Assembly: GCA_964202895.1 (NCBI GenBank)
Contig: CAXNJM010000002.1
Coordinates: 62,001-126,000 of the forward strand
Length of the DNA stretch: 64,000 bases
From: JAJTDS01 sp964202895
Lineage (GTDB): Bacteria > Pseudomonadota > Alphaproteobacteria > Rickettsiales > UBA1997
Reading direction: 5' to 3'
Below are positions 41,520-49,562 of the stretch, piece by piece. The notes below the pieces were generated by a model. The model ran no database searches. It was not told the origin of the DNA and was given only the letters and a program-made list of their open reading frames with translations. Within the stretch, counting starts at the first letter, position 1, and the number at the start of each line of letters is the position of its first letter. The position numbers and the translations under genes are program-made.

Positions 41520-42596
41520 TTAAAATTGATAAGCTTTAAAGCCGTAATGCTCAAGAAAGCGAATATCATTATCAAAAAGCATTCTTAGGTCGGTGATGCC
41601 ATATTTTAACATTGCCAGTCTTTCGACTCCAATGCCAAAGGCAAAGCCTTGAAATTCTTCACTATCAATTTGACAATTCTTTAAAACTTCCTGATTTATT
41701 ATTCCACAACCTAATATTTCAAGGAATTTATCGCCTTTGCCAATTTTAATTCTGCCATTTTCGATTTGATAATTTATATCCACTTCCGCTGAAGGTTCGG
41801 TGAAAGGGAAAAAGCTTGGTCTAAGCCTTAATTCAAGGTTTTTAGTTTCAAAAAATTGTTCAAGAAAACTTTCTAGCACCCATTTAAGATTGCCAAAATT
41901 GGCTTCCTTATCAACTACAAAGCCTTCAATTTGATGAAACATCGGGGTGTGTGTCTGGTCGGAATCTGAGCGGAATACTCTTCCTAGGGCGATAATTTTA
42001 AGTGGAGGCTTCTTTTTTATCATTTCACGAATTTGAACATTTGATGTGTGAGTTCTTAATAATTTTTCTGAATTTTTAAGATAGAAGGTATCTTGCATTT
42101 GTCTTGCAGGGTGGTGTTTTGGAATATTTAAAGCACTAAAATTGTGAAAATCATCTTCTATTTCTGGACCTTCGCAAAGCTCAAAGCCAAGATTTCCAAA
42201 AATTTCTTTTATTTCCTGAAAAACCTTACTTAAAGGATGCAATAAACCAACTTGTTGTTTGCGATAAGGGGCAGTGGCATCGATTTTTTCTGTTGCTAAT
42301 TTTTCTTGTAAATATTGTGTTTCAAATTTATGCTTAATTGATTCAATTTGATTGGATATTTTTTCTCTTTGATTGTTTATTAAAGCTCCGGCTGTTTTTT
42401 TATCTTCATTGATAAAGGTTTTTAGTTGTGAAAATAAATCAACGATAATTGACTTTTTGCCAAGAAAATTTATTCTAATTTCTTCAATTTGAATTAAGCT
42501 CTTGACCTTAGCGATTTCTAGTTCAAAATCATTATCAAGGCTTTTTAATTTTTTTTCTAAATTAGCTACAGAGCTATTATTCAAAATTTCATTCAT
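41520..42596 (-). CDS. pheS: Phenylalanyl-tRNA synthetase alpha subunit
   Basis: This 358-aa class II synthetase has an N-terminal coiled coil (about 1-90) and the catalytic core with GPEIEDDFHNFSALNIP, THTSNVQIR, FHQIEGFVVD and the C-terminal GIGVERLAMLKYGI (motif 3). pheT is not downstream; the gene ends 22 bases from the 3' end of the RNase P RNA. It is divergent from the ABC permease gene. Confidence 0.97.
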   Translation of the reverse strand: MNEILNNSSVANLEKKLKSLDNDFELEIAKVKSLIQIEEIRINFLGKKSIIVDLFSQLKTFINEDKKTAGALINNQREKISNQIESIKHKFETQYLQEKLATEKIDATAPYRKQQVGLLHPLSKVFQEIKEIFGNLGFELCEGPEIEDDFHNFSALNIPKHHPARQMQDTFYLKNSEKLLRTHTSNVQIREMIKKKPPLKIIALGRVFRSDSDQTHTPMFHQIEGFVVDKEANFGNLKWVLESFLEQFFETKNLELRLRPSFFPFTEPSAEVDINYQIENGRIKIGKGDKFLEILGCGIINQEVLKNCQIDSEEFQGFAFGIGVERLAMLKYGITDLRMLFDNDIRFLEHYGFKAYQF

Positions 42597-42610
42597 AAAT
42601 AAATATAGAT

Positions 42611-43378
42611 ATGTTAATTAATTGGTTTGGAGCAAATACTCTTCTAAAAAAAGAAGTTTTAAGATTTTTAAAAGTTTATCACCAAACTTTATTTTCTCCA
42701 GTAGTAAATATAATTTTATTTTTAGCTGTTTTCTCGCTATCGGTGGGAGACAAAATTAACAATATTGGTGAAGTTGAATTCTCAGTATTTGTCTCTGCAG
42801 GCTTGATAATGATGGCATCAATGCAAAATGCTTTTGCCAATAGCTCATCTTCTTTTGTGATGAGTAAGGTTGTGGGTCATATCATTGATTATTTAATTCC
42901 TCCGCTTCAAGCATTTGAAATTATTTATGCTTTTACATTGGGGGCAATATTAAGAGGGCTTGCGGTTGCATTGGTTTCATTTTTAGTCATTTCTTGCTTT
43001 GTGAAATTGCCGATTTTTAATTTTTATTTAATGATTTTTTATTTAGTTTTTTCTTGCTGTTTTCTAGGCTTAATGGGGGTTTTGTGCGGTATCATTTCTG
43101 ACGGCTTCGACCAAATGTCTGCGGTTACTAGTTATCTAATTACTCCATTAACTTTTTTATCGGGAACATTCTATTCAATTGAATCCTTGCCAAAATTTTG
43201 GCAAAATATCGCTCATTTTAATCCTTTTTTTCAAATGATTGATGGTTTCCGCTATTCTATTACTGGGCATTGCGACGGCAATTTATTGATGGGAGCAATT
43301 TATATTTTAGCAATTAATTTTGTTATGATGATTTTTATTTATAGATTATTAAAAATAGGCTATCGCATTAAATCTTAA
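42611..43378 (+). CDS. ABC-2 type transporter permease
   Basis: This 255-aa protein has six hydrophobic spans. Features fit ABC-2 permeases of the YadH/NodJ kind: KEVLRFLKVYHQTLFSPVVN at the start, and TPLTFLSGTFYSIESLP and HFNPFFQMIDGFRY before the last span. No ATPase gene is adjacent. The YadGH family exports hydrophobic or glycan substrates of unknown identity. kdsB follows 12 bases later, but co-transcription does not prove a link to LPS. Confidence 0.87.
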   Translation: MLINWFGANTLLKKEVLRFLKVYHQTLFSPVVNIILFLAVFSLSVGDKINNIGEVEFSVFVSAGLIMMASMQNAFANSSSSFVMSKVVGHIIDYLIPPLQAFEIIYAFTLGAILRGLAVALVSFLVISCFVKLPIFNFYLMIFYLVFSCCFLGLMGVLCGIISDGFDQMSAVTSYLITPLTFLSGTFYSIESLPKFWQNIAHFNPFFQMIDGFRYSITGHCDGNLLMGAIYILAINFVMMIFIYRLLKIGYRIKS

Positions 43379-43390
43379 ATTTTATTTAAT

Positions 43391-44164
43391 ATGAATAAAA
43401 AAATCCTAATCGTAATACCAGCAAGGCTTGCATCTACTCGATTGCCAAATAAACCACTTGCCGATATAGCGGGCAAACCAATGATAGAAAGAGTTTATGA
43501 AAGAGCAATTGCCTCAAAAGTTGGCGATGTTTTAATTGCTTGCGATGGCGAAGAAATCGCCAATATTGCCAGAAATATTGGTGCAAATTTTGTGATTACT
43601 GACCCAAAACTACCATCTGGCACTGATAGAATTTACAATGCTTATCGAGTTTTTGTGGAAAAAAATAATCTTCAGAATCAATATCAAGCAATCATTAATT
43701 TGCAAGGCGATTTACCAATTATTGAAAGTGAATCAATTATTTCAGTTGCAGAATTAATTTTAAATAGTGATTGCGATATCGCTACCATTGCTTCTCGAAT
43801 TAATAATTATGAAGAAGTTATCAACTCTAATGTTGTCAAAATTGCTATAGCAAATCTAGAAAACAATATTGGTGAGGCATTATATTTCTCTAGGTCTCCA
43901 ATTCCTTATCAAGAAAGTAAAATAATTACCGCTGACGACTATTTTCACCATATCGGAGTTTATGGCTATAAAATTCAGGCTTTAGAGAATTTTATAAAAT
44001 TATCTCCTTCTAAGTTAGAAAAAAGAGAGAGCCTTGAGCAGTTGCGAGCACTTGAAAATAAAATGAGTATAATGGTAAAAATTGTTGATAATCATCCATT
44101 TTCTGTTGACACGGAGCAAGATCTTCTAAGGGTTAGAGCTATCTATATTGCTACAAAACAATAA
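43391..44164 (+). CDS. kdsB: 3-deoxy-manno-octulosonate cytidylyltransferase
   Basis: This 257-aa enzyme has the nucleotide-binding IPARLASTRLPNKPLADI, QGDLPIIE, RSPIPYQ and HIGVYGYK. It activates KDO to CMP-KDO for the LPS inner core. Length is normal. Together with lptD this supports an LPS-bearing outer membrane. Confidence 0.96.
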   Translation: MNKKILIVIPARLASTRLPNKPLADIAGKPMIERVYERAIASKVGDVLIACDGEEIANIARNIGANFVITDPKLPSGTDRIYNAYRVFVEKNNLQNQYQAIINLQGDLPIIESESIISVAELILNSDCDIATIASRINNYEEVINSNVVKIAIANLENNIGEALYFSRSPIPYQESKIITADDYFHHIGVYGYKIQALENFIKLSPSKLEKRESLEQLRALENKMSIMVKIVDNHPFSVDTEQDLLRVRAIYIATKQ

Positions 44165-44171
44165 TTTTAAT

Positions 44172-44639
44172 ATGAAGAACCCAAAAATCATTAAAATTAA
44201 AAAATCAAATTTAGTTGGTTGGCAAGAATGGTTTTCTATTCCTGATTTATCAATAACCGCCATTAAAGGCAAGATTGACACGGGGGCAAAAACCTCGGCA
44301 ATTCACAGTGAAGATTTAAGATTCTACAGAATTAAGGGGCAAGAATGGGTTGAGTTTAAAGTTTATCTTGCTAAAAAAACTAATCAATCAGCAATATTAT
44401 GCAAAGCACCAATCTTGGAATATCGCTCAATTTCCGATTCAGGTGGCAGAAGGGAGGTTAGGCCAATTATTGTAATCGATATTTCAATTAATAATTTAAA
44501 AGTGCCAATTGATTTGAGTCTAACTAATCGTGCCACGATGAGCTTTGATTTATTGATTGGTAGAGATGCAATCAAAAAAATGAAGATGCTGGTGAACCCT
44601 TCTAAATCTTTTATTCAGGGTCGTTTATTAAATAATTAA
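44172..44639 (+). CDS. RimB-type retropepsin-like (ATP-dependent zinc protease) family protein
   Basis: This 155-aa protein starts at the ATG of MKNPKIIKI; an in-frame TTG inside kdsB at 44148 is less likely. It has VGWQEWFSIPDL, IDTGAKTSAIH (aspartic-protease-like DTGA), GRREVRPII and LIGRDAIKKM. The family is named after a putative zinc protease and often sits beside rimK; no rimK is here. Related eukaryotic-like retropepsin folds suggest an aspartyl protease, but activity is not known for this subgroup. Confidence 0.82.
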   Translation: MKNPKIIKIKKSNLVGWQEWFSIPDLSITAIKGKIDTGAKTSAIHSEDLRFYRIKGQEWVEFKVYLAKKTNQSAILCKAPILEYRSISDSGGRREVRPIIVIDISINNLKVPIDLSLTNRATMSFDLLIGRDAIKKMKMLVNPSKSFIQGRLLNN

Positions 44640-44649
44640 TTAAATAAAA

Positions 44650-45918
44650 ATGAGTCAATTAAAATCTGAACAAAAAATTTCTATCGGAGACATGAAAATA
44701 GCCACTGCAAATTGCGGTATAAAATATAAAAATCGCGATGATTTATTGCTAGTAATTTTTGAAAAGCCAGTAGCGGTAGCGGGTTTGTTTACCAGCTCAA
44801 CAATGTCAGCATCTCCTGTTATTCATTGTCAAAAAGCTCTTCAGCAAAAACAAGCTCGTGCTTTAATCGTTAACTCTGGCAATGCTAATGCCTTCACGGG
44901 GGAGGTTGGCGAAACGATAGTGCAAAAAACCGTTGATAAAATTTCTTCTTCCTTAAATGCAACATCAAGCCAAATATTTGTTAGTTCAACGGGGGTTATT
45001 GGTGAATTATTCGATGTTAATTTAATTACACGAAAAATCGACGAAATGATTCTGCAAGCAAATGATGATGAATCAATGATTATCAAGGCTTCAAAGGCAA
45101 TCATGACTACTGACACTAAAATGAAATTAGTGCAAAAAAAATGCCTAATTGATTCGCAGGAAGTTAATATTATAGGTTTTGCTAAGGGTTCAGGAATGAT
45201 TGCTCCCAATATGGCGACGATGCTTGGCTATATCTTTACCGATGCCAATGTTTCCAGTGATGTTTTGCAAAAAATTCTTGCTGATATTGTCGAAAAAAGC
45301 TTTAATTCAATAACTGTTGATTCCGATCAATCAACCAATGATACAGTTCTCGCCTTTGCAACTGCAACTGCTGAGCATAATTTTATCGATAATGCTGAAA
45401 ATCAATCAATTGCTAATTTTAAAATAGCAATGGAAGAATTGGCAATTGAATTGGCTAAAATGATAGTGATTGACGGCGAGGGTGCTAAAAAGCTGATTGA
45501 AATCAATGTTGTTAATGCAACAAATTATCAACAAGCTAAAATAGTGGCGATGGCAATTGCTAACTCGCCATTGGTAAAAAGTGCCATGGCGGCCTCTGAC
45601 CCAAATTGGGGAAGAATTATCATGGCAATTGGTAAATCAACCACGAATATTTCTCCTCAACAAATTAAAGTTAAAATTGGCGATTTCTTAATTGCTGAAA
45701 ATGGCTCTAGAGTTAATGATTACAACGAGGCAAATGTTCATGAATATCTAAAAAAAGAAGAAGTAAAAATTATTGTCGATCTAGGAATTAACAAAACACA
45801 AGAAATAAAAAATATTTCTGCCTCTCAAACTATGAAGCAAGATCTTTATTCTGCAACTGTTTGGGGCTGTGATCTCAATGAAGAATATGTTAAGATTAAT
45901 AAAGATTATCGTAGCTAA
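44650..45918 (+). CDS. argJ: Bifunctional ornithine acetyltransferase/N-acetylglutamate synthase
   Basis: This 422-aa Ntn-fold enzyme self-cleaves before T190 in APNMATMLGY. It also has NSGNANAFTG, SSTGVIGE and the C-terminal SATVWGCDLNEEYVKIN. It recycles acetyl groups in arginine synthesis. Its stop overlaps the trpD start by one base. An arginine gene next to a tryptophan gene is unusual for a host-dependent lineage. Confidence 0.97.
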   Translation: MSQLKSEQKISIGDMKIATANCGIKYKNRDDLLLVIFEKPVAVAGLFTSSTMSASPVIHCQKALQQKQARALIVNSGNANAFTGEVGETIVQKTVDKISSSLNATSSQIFVSSTGVIGELFDVNLITRKIDEMILQANDDESMIIKASKAIMTTDTKMKLVQKKCLIDSQEVNIIGFAKGSGMIAPNMATMLGYIFTDANVSSDVLQKILADIVEKSFNSITVDSDQSTNDTVLAFATATAEHNFIDNAENQSIANFKIAMEELAIELAKMIVIDGEGAKKLIEINVVNATNYQQAKIVAMAIANSPLVKSAMAASDPNWGRIIMAIGKSTTNISPQQIKVKIGDFLIAENGSRVNDYNEANVHEYLKKEEVKIIVDLGINKTQEIKNISASQTMKQDLYSATVWGCDLNEEYVKINKDYRS

Positions 45919-46931
45919 TGACTGCTATTTTTAACTTCTCCAATTTAGAAAATATTGATTCCAATAAATTTACTGAAATTTTTACTCAAATTTTAGAACA
46001 AAAATTTTCTGACGATAAAATAATTGAAATATTACTAAAAATTAATCAATTGCAATATCCAGTTGAGGCAATGATTGGAGCTTTTAATGCCCTTAAGAGT
46101 AAAATGTTAAAGATCAATGTGAGCAATAATTTATTGGCACAAACTATTGATTTATGCGGAACGGGCGGTGATCGCCTTAATAGCTTCAATATTTCAACTG
46201 CCACTTCTTTTGTTGTTGCTTCTTGTGGGGTAAAAGTGGCTAAAAATGGCAATCGAGCTTCCTCTTCTAAATCTGGCTCTGCGGATATCTTTGAAATTTT
46301 AAATATTGAATTTTCTAAAGATGAAGAATCGATAATATCAAGCCTAGAAAATAATAATTTGGTTTTTTTATTTGCTCCATATTTTCATCAAAGCCTTAAA
46401 AATGTTGCCCCGATTCGTAAATTAATCAAACAACCGACCATTTTCAATTATTTAGGGCCTTTACTTAACCCGTTGCAAGTTGATAAACAAATAATTGGGG
46501 TGGCAAATGCAAGTATGATAGAAAAAATGTCGCAAGTAATTATCTCGCAAAAAATATCGCAAAAAGAGGTTTATTTTGTTAATGGCGACGATGGAATGGA
46601 TGAGTTGACCCTTACAGCCAATTCACAGATTGTAAAATTAATCAATGGCAATATCAAAAAAGAAGTGTTTAACCCAACTGATTTTGGCTTTGAAAAGGTT
46701 GATATGTTTGATTTAACGGGCGGTAGCCCCGAATATAATGCGGGGGCTTTAATTGATTTACTTGATGGTAAAAAATCTCCCTACCGCAATATTGTTGTAA
46801 TCAATAGTGCCTTAGCTCTAATTTTAGCAAAAAAAGCAAATAATTTTCAAGATGCCATTAAGTTAGTAGAATCAAGAATTGATGATGGCGATGCAAAAAA
46901 TATACTCACTAAAATGCAAAAAAAGACATGA
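45918..46931 (+). CDS. trpD: Anthranilate phosphoribosyltransferase
   Basis: This 337-aa enzyme has the PRPP-binding CGTGGDRLNSFNIST (80-94), KNGNRASSSKSGSAD, and the later GDDGMDELTL. It joins anthranilate to PRPP in tryptophan synthesis. No other trp gene is in the window. Downstream begins a 746-base accessory region of palindromic repeats. Confidence 0.96.
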   Translation: MTAIFNFSNLENIDSNKFTEIFTQILEQKFSDDKIIEILLKINQLQYPVEAMIGAFNALKSKMLKINVSNNLLAQTIDLCGTGGDRLNSFNISTATSFVVASCGVKVAKNGNRASSSKSGSADIFEILNIEFSKDEESIISSLENNNLVFLFAPYFHQSLKNVAPIRKLIKQPTIFNYLGPLLNPLQVDKQIIGVANASMIEKMSQVIISQKISQKEVYFVNGDDGMDELTLTANSQIVKLINGNIKKEVFNPTDFGFEKVDMFDLTGGSPEYNAGALIDLLDGKKSPYRNIVVINSALALILAKKANNFQDAIKLVESRIDDGDAKNILTKMQKKT

Positions 46932-47002
46932 TACGATTAAATCAATACAAAAAATGCCCCTCTCCGAAGGCAGAATCTTAGTAAAACCTTGCTACACAAT
47001 AA

Positions 47003-47052
47003 CCCTCCCCTTGAGGGAGGGTCGAAATTGCTAGCAATTTCGGGGAGGGGTC
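47003..47052. repeat. GC-rich CCCTCCCC/GGGGAGGGG hairpin repeat, copy 1
   Basis: The tract CCCTCCCCTTGAGGGAGGGTCG leads into a perfect 20-base palindrome centred at 47032-47033 (CGAAATTGCT and its complement) and closes with GGGGAGGGGTC. It follows trpD by about 70 bases and may help end its transcript. A diverged copy in opposite orientation lies at 47099-47171. Confidence 0.75.
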
Positions 47053-47098
47053 AAAAAACTAGTTATAACTCCATGCCTAATGTTATTAAAATATTTCT

Positions 47099-47171
47099 GA
47101 CCTCTCCTCTGCATCGCCAACAAGTTGGCTCTGCGACCCTCCCTCAAAAATAATTAAGGGGTAGGGGTTAT
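47099..47171. repeat. CCCTCCC hairpin repeat, copy 2 (inverted, different core)
   Basis: Read on the minus strand this has CCCTACCCCTT, an AT spacer, GAGGGAGGGTCG, a palindromic core GCCAACTTGTTGGC and GAGGAGAGGTC. It keeps the arms of copy 1 but has a different core palindrome. A fragment of the same arm (CCTCCCCTTAAAAATAATTAAG) is at 49413-49434. Confidence 0.65.
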
Positions 47172-47280
47172 TAGAGAAGATATTTTAACTGCTTGCAATT
47201 CTAGCTTCGAGCTTTCTATCAACGGAAATAAGGGGTTTCAGCCTTGTTAAAGTTATGTTCGGTCTCTTCCCCTTCGGCAA

Positions 47281-47300
47281 CAAGGGGTTTCAACCCCTTG
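47281..47300. repeat. CAAGGGGTT/AACCCCTTG palindrome
   Basis: Arms of 9 bp flank a TC centre. This is the same short palindrome family as the tandem array at 13193-13276, with partial copies near 47231-47246 and at 47573-47590. Any frame across it is an artefact of the repeats. Confidence 0.75.
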
Positions 47301-47350
47301 CGGTAAATACATTTAACAAAATTAGGGCTTAAGGGTTTTCCTTCTTCGTC

Positions 47351-47372
47351 ATTCTGCGCGAAGTCGCAGAAT
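47351..47372. repeat. Hairpin module ATTCTGCG/CGCAGAAT
   Basis: Perfect 8-bp arms enclose CGAAGT. On the minus strand the loop reads ACTTCG and the stem is followed by GACG, the same loop and flank as the neighbouring hairpin modules but with an unrelated stem. Confidence 0.7.
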
Positions 47373-47389
47373 CTATTACCTTTCTGGTT

Positions 47390-47593
47390 CCTGCAACTTC
47401 GTGCAGGATGACAGTTGTTGGTGCAGGATGGCGGAGCTAAAACACTCGTCATGCCGTTGAAAAACGGCACCCAGAAAGATTTAGGGCTGGGTCCCGACTT
47501 TCGTCGGGATGACGGTAAAGGTCGGGATGACGATGACAGTTGAGTTGGCTTCGAACTCTATTACTATCGGCAACAAGGGGTTTCAATCCCCCC
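47390..47593 (+). repeat. Composite hairpin repeat, copy 2 (fullest)
   Basis: Modules in order: CCTGCA-ACTTCG-TGCAGG then ATGAC (47390-47412); an inverted GCCGTT/AACGGC hairpin with ATGAC (47448-47468); CCCAGAAAGATTTAGGGCTGGG; TCCCGA-CTTTCG-TCGGGA then TGAC (47492-47513); GATGACGATGAC; GAGTT-GGCTTCG-AACTC (47542-47558); and CAACAAGGGGTTTCAATCCCC (47571-47590). Nearly the same series is at 49194-49408, and in reverse at 13193-13408. It lies downstream of the 395-aa coiled-coil gene. Confidence 0.85.
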
Positions 47594-47616
47594 ACCAAAC
47601 AGCTTACAGCCGTTTG

Positions 47617-47637
47617 ACTCCCCCTCAAGGGGGGAGT
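47617..47637 (-). terminator. GC hairpin downstream of the coiled-coil gene
   Basis: ACTCCCCC and GGGGGAGT arms (about 47617-47637) form a strong 8-bp stem with a short loop, 40 bases beyond the stop of the minus-strand gene. No clear U-run follows on that strand, so it may be another dispersed palindrome rather than a true terminator. Confidence 0.35.
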
Positions 47638-47677
47638 GATTAGACCGAGCTTAATTTTTCTTTTTAAAAAACATTTT

Positions 47678-48865
47678 TTACTCCTGTGATGATGGTTTTA
47701 CTTTATGAATTATTTCTGCCAGCTCCTTTAGCATCTTGAGCTGACTTCCCTTTTTCTCTTTAAGTTCTACCTCATTTTTACTTAAATTGACCAAGTAGTC
47801 TGTGATAAGATTATAAAATAATGTTTTTTCTTCTTTCTTTTTTTTGGCTTCTTCTAACTCTGTTTTATCTTCCTGTTTCTTTCCACTAATAATATCGATG
47901 GTTCTTTGATCAATTTGAGATGCTATAACGCTAATTTGTGAAATATTTCTAAGTTGGTTATTAATTCTTTCAATTATTACCAAAAGTTTACTTATAAAAA
48001 TAAAGCCACCAGAAATAAAAGTAATTATCATGAGAGAGAAGGGAATTTTCATTAAAAACATACCAAAATAATCCCTAGAATCTTTATCAATTATTTTAGT
48101 TATGTCGTTAATGATTCTATTACCATAATCATAAGCAAACACTGATGAAAGAATAATTAAAAAGATCATTACGCCAACGCAACAATAATAAAATTTTTGA
48201 TCTTTTTTAGCATCACTTCTTAATTCTGCCAAATTCTCAACAACCGAATACTGTTTTGTTAAATGATTGATCTGACTCGATAAATTACTGCGTTTATTTT
48301 CTAATCCGCCTTTTCTATATAATTGGTCGTGAAGATCTTCTTTATATTTTAATAGCCCATCTTTTTTTAGTTTATCTTCGGAAGATTCGTCGCCATTGAT
48401 CTCTTTTTTCAAGATATCTCTTTCATTTTTTAGTTTTTCTAATTCAGCCTTTAAACCAATTTCGTCATCTTTACCGTTAAGTTGTATTTCTAAATCATCT
48501 CTTAGCTCTTCTAGTTCTCTAACAACTCCTTCTAAGCCTCTTTTTTCATTTTCATCTTCTGACTCATCATTTCCTTCTATTTTCTTTTCTAGATCAAGCT
48601 GTTGATTCTCTAATTCTTTAACAATAGCCTTTAAACCATTTGCCCCCTCTTTGCCATCTATTTCTGTATTAAATTTATCAACCTCAGCTTTCAGAATTTT
48701 GATTTGCTTATTTAGCTCTTCTTCCTGTTTTTTAAGATCTGGTATTTTATCAAACAAATGAACATTATCAGCATATTCTGAAGTTGGATTATTGACAATT
48801 TCCTTAAGATTATTTTTAAAATTATCGTTATCTAGGTTTAAGCCAGTTTTTTTAGCTTTACTCAC
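47678..48865 (-). CDS. Unknown coiled-coil membrane protein with about 30-residue repeats
   Basis: This 395-aa protein has three parts. Residues about 41-215 are charged coiled coil with repeating units beginning near 68, 96, 129, 156 and 186. Each has an Ile/Leu-x-Gly turn, a variable acidic loop, then Gly-Leu and a helical heptad stretch (GLKAIVKELENQQLDLEKK, GLEGVVRELEELRDDLEI, GLKAELEKLKNERDILKK). Two membrane spans follow at about 226-246 and 269-293, and then a second helical region (about 320-390). There is no signal peptide. I recognise no family. It is flanked by two direct copies of the composite hairpin repeat, 1.6 kb apart, which suggests an accessory gene. Both long arms probably face the cytoplasm. 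Confidence 0.7.
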   Translation of the reverse strand: MSKAKKTGLNLDNDNFKNNLKEIVNNPTSEYADNVHLFDKIPDLKKQEEELNKQIKILKAEVDKFNTEIDGKEGANGLKAIVKELENQQLDLEKKIEGNDESEDENEKRGLEGVVRELEELRDDLEIQLNGKDDEIGLKAELEKLKNERDILKKEINGDESSEDKLKKDGLLKYKEDLHDQLYRKGGLENKRSNLSSQINHLTKQYSVVENLAELRSDAKKDQKFYYCCVGVMIFLIILSSVFAYDYGNRIINDITKIIDKDSRDYFGMFLMKIPFSLMIITFISGGFIFISKLLVIIERINNQLRNISQISVIASQIDQRTIDIISGKKQEDKTELEEAKKKKEEKTLFYNLITDYLVNLSKNEVELKEKKGSQLKMLKELAEIIHKVKPSSQE

Positions 48866-48935
48866 AAGATAAATTATGGCTTTATCTAAAAAAACTTTGA
48901 TATTTTAATTGTCCTGATCTGTCATTTGTTAGAAT

Positions 48936-49055
48936 TTAATTGATTGTTGTTAAAAGAATTGTCATCTCTTCGTAAAGTTTAAATAAATGCTCAAGCCTTT
49001 CTTTTTTGATTAGGAAGAGGCGGGAGCGGTAGCAAAGTTCAACTGCAATATTCAT
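48936..49055 (-). pseudogene. C-terminal remnant of a four-helix-bundle protein
   Basis: A 39-codon frame starting at ATG 49055 reads AVELCYRSRLFLIKKERLEH and ends with EEMTILLTTIN. It resembles the last third of the small four-helix-bundle protein family (S23-type), whose tail typically reads like GLIKKERLEPLLKEANELTAIF. The other two thirds are absent upstream, where the sequence is plain AT-rich, so this looks truncated and non-functional. It sits in the 697-base gap between the coiled-coil gene and purF, beside the repeat copy at 49194. Confidence 0.45.
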
Positions 49056-49193
49056 TGTTATTTTATAATTTCTTTACTCTAAATTTATTTATAAATGATT
49101 TTTGCTGTATAAAATCGGCAATATTTAGGCTAAAAGCTTCGCTGGAAGCAATTTAATAAATATTAAAGACAATTGCAAGAAATTTTAGGAACT

Positions 49194-49408
49194 TGCAACT
49201 TCGTGCAGGATGACGGTTGTTAGTGCGGGATGGCGGAGCTAAAACACTCGTCATGCTGTTGCAAAACGGCACCCAGAAAGATTTAGAGCTGGGTCCCGAC
49301 TTTCGTCGGGATGACGATGAAAAGAAAAGGTACTGGGTCCCGACTTTCGTCGGGATGACGGTAAGGTTCGGGATGACGATGACAGTTGAGTTGGCTTCGA
49401 ACTCTATT
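49194..49408 (+). repeat. Composite hairpin repeat, copy 3
   Basis: It matches 47390-47563 closely: GCAACTTCGTGCAGGATGAC, GGATGGCGGAGCTAAAACACTCGTCATG, CACCCAGAAAGATTTAG, GGGTCCCGACTTTCGTCGGG. It then has an extra internal duplication (GATGACGATGAAAAGAAAAGG followed by a second TCCCGA-CTTTCG-TCGGGA), and ends with GAGTTGGCTTCGAACTCTATT. The CAAGGGG palindrome that ends the other copies is missing. It is in the same orientation as the 47.4-kb copy. Confidence 0.85.
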
Positions 49409-49467
49409 GCTAAACCTCCCCTTAAAAATAATTAAGAAGGTAGAGGCAAAGGTTTTTGTTTTTAATT

Positions 49468-49495
49468 TTGGTTTTTCCAGCTAGACTATTATAAA
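49468..49495 (+). promoter_or_regulatory. Candidate purF promoter
   Basis: TTGGTT (49468-49473) and TATAAA (49490-49495) are separated by 16 bases and lie about 67 bases before the purF ATG. The -10 matches consensus at five of six positions, the -35 at three. No purine-box or riboswitch structure is apparent in the leader. Confidence 0.38.
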
Positions 49496-49562
49496 AGCAA
49501 GATTATTATGCCAGTTTACAAACCTTAAATTTCCTTTAAATCAAATAAACTAAAATATTATT

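Noticed and set aside
44841..45209. 122-residue antisense frame within argJ
   Set aside because: It is a shadow of ArgJ around its autocleavage site.
47219..47470. 83-residue minus-strand frame in the repeat region
   Set aside because: It runs straight through hairpin repeats shared with other loci and has no protein-like conservation or ribosome site.
49217..49435. 72-residue plus-strand frame before purF
   Set aside because: It consists wholly of the composite repeat copy; its residues mirror repeated DNA words rather than a protein.
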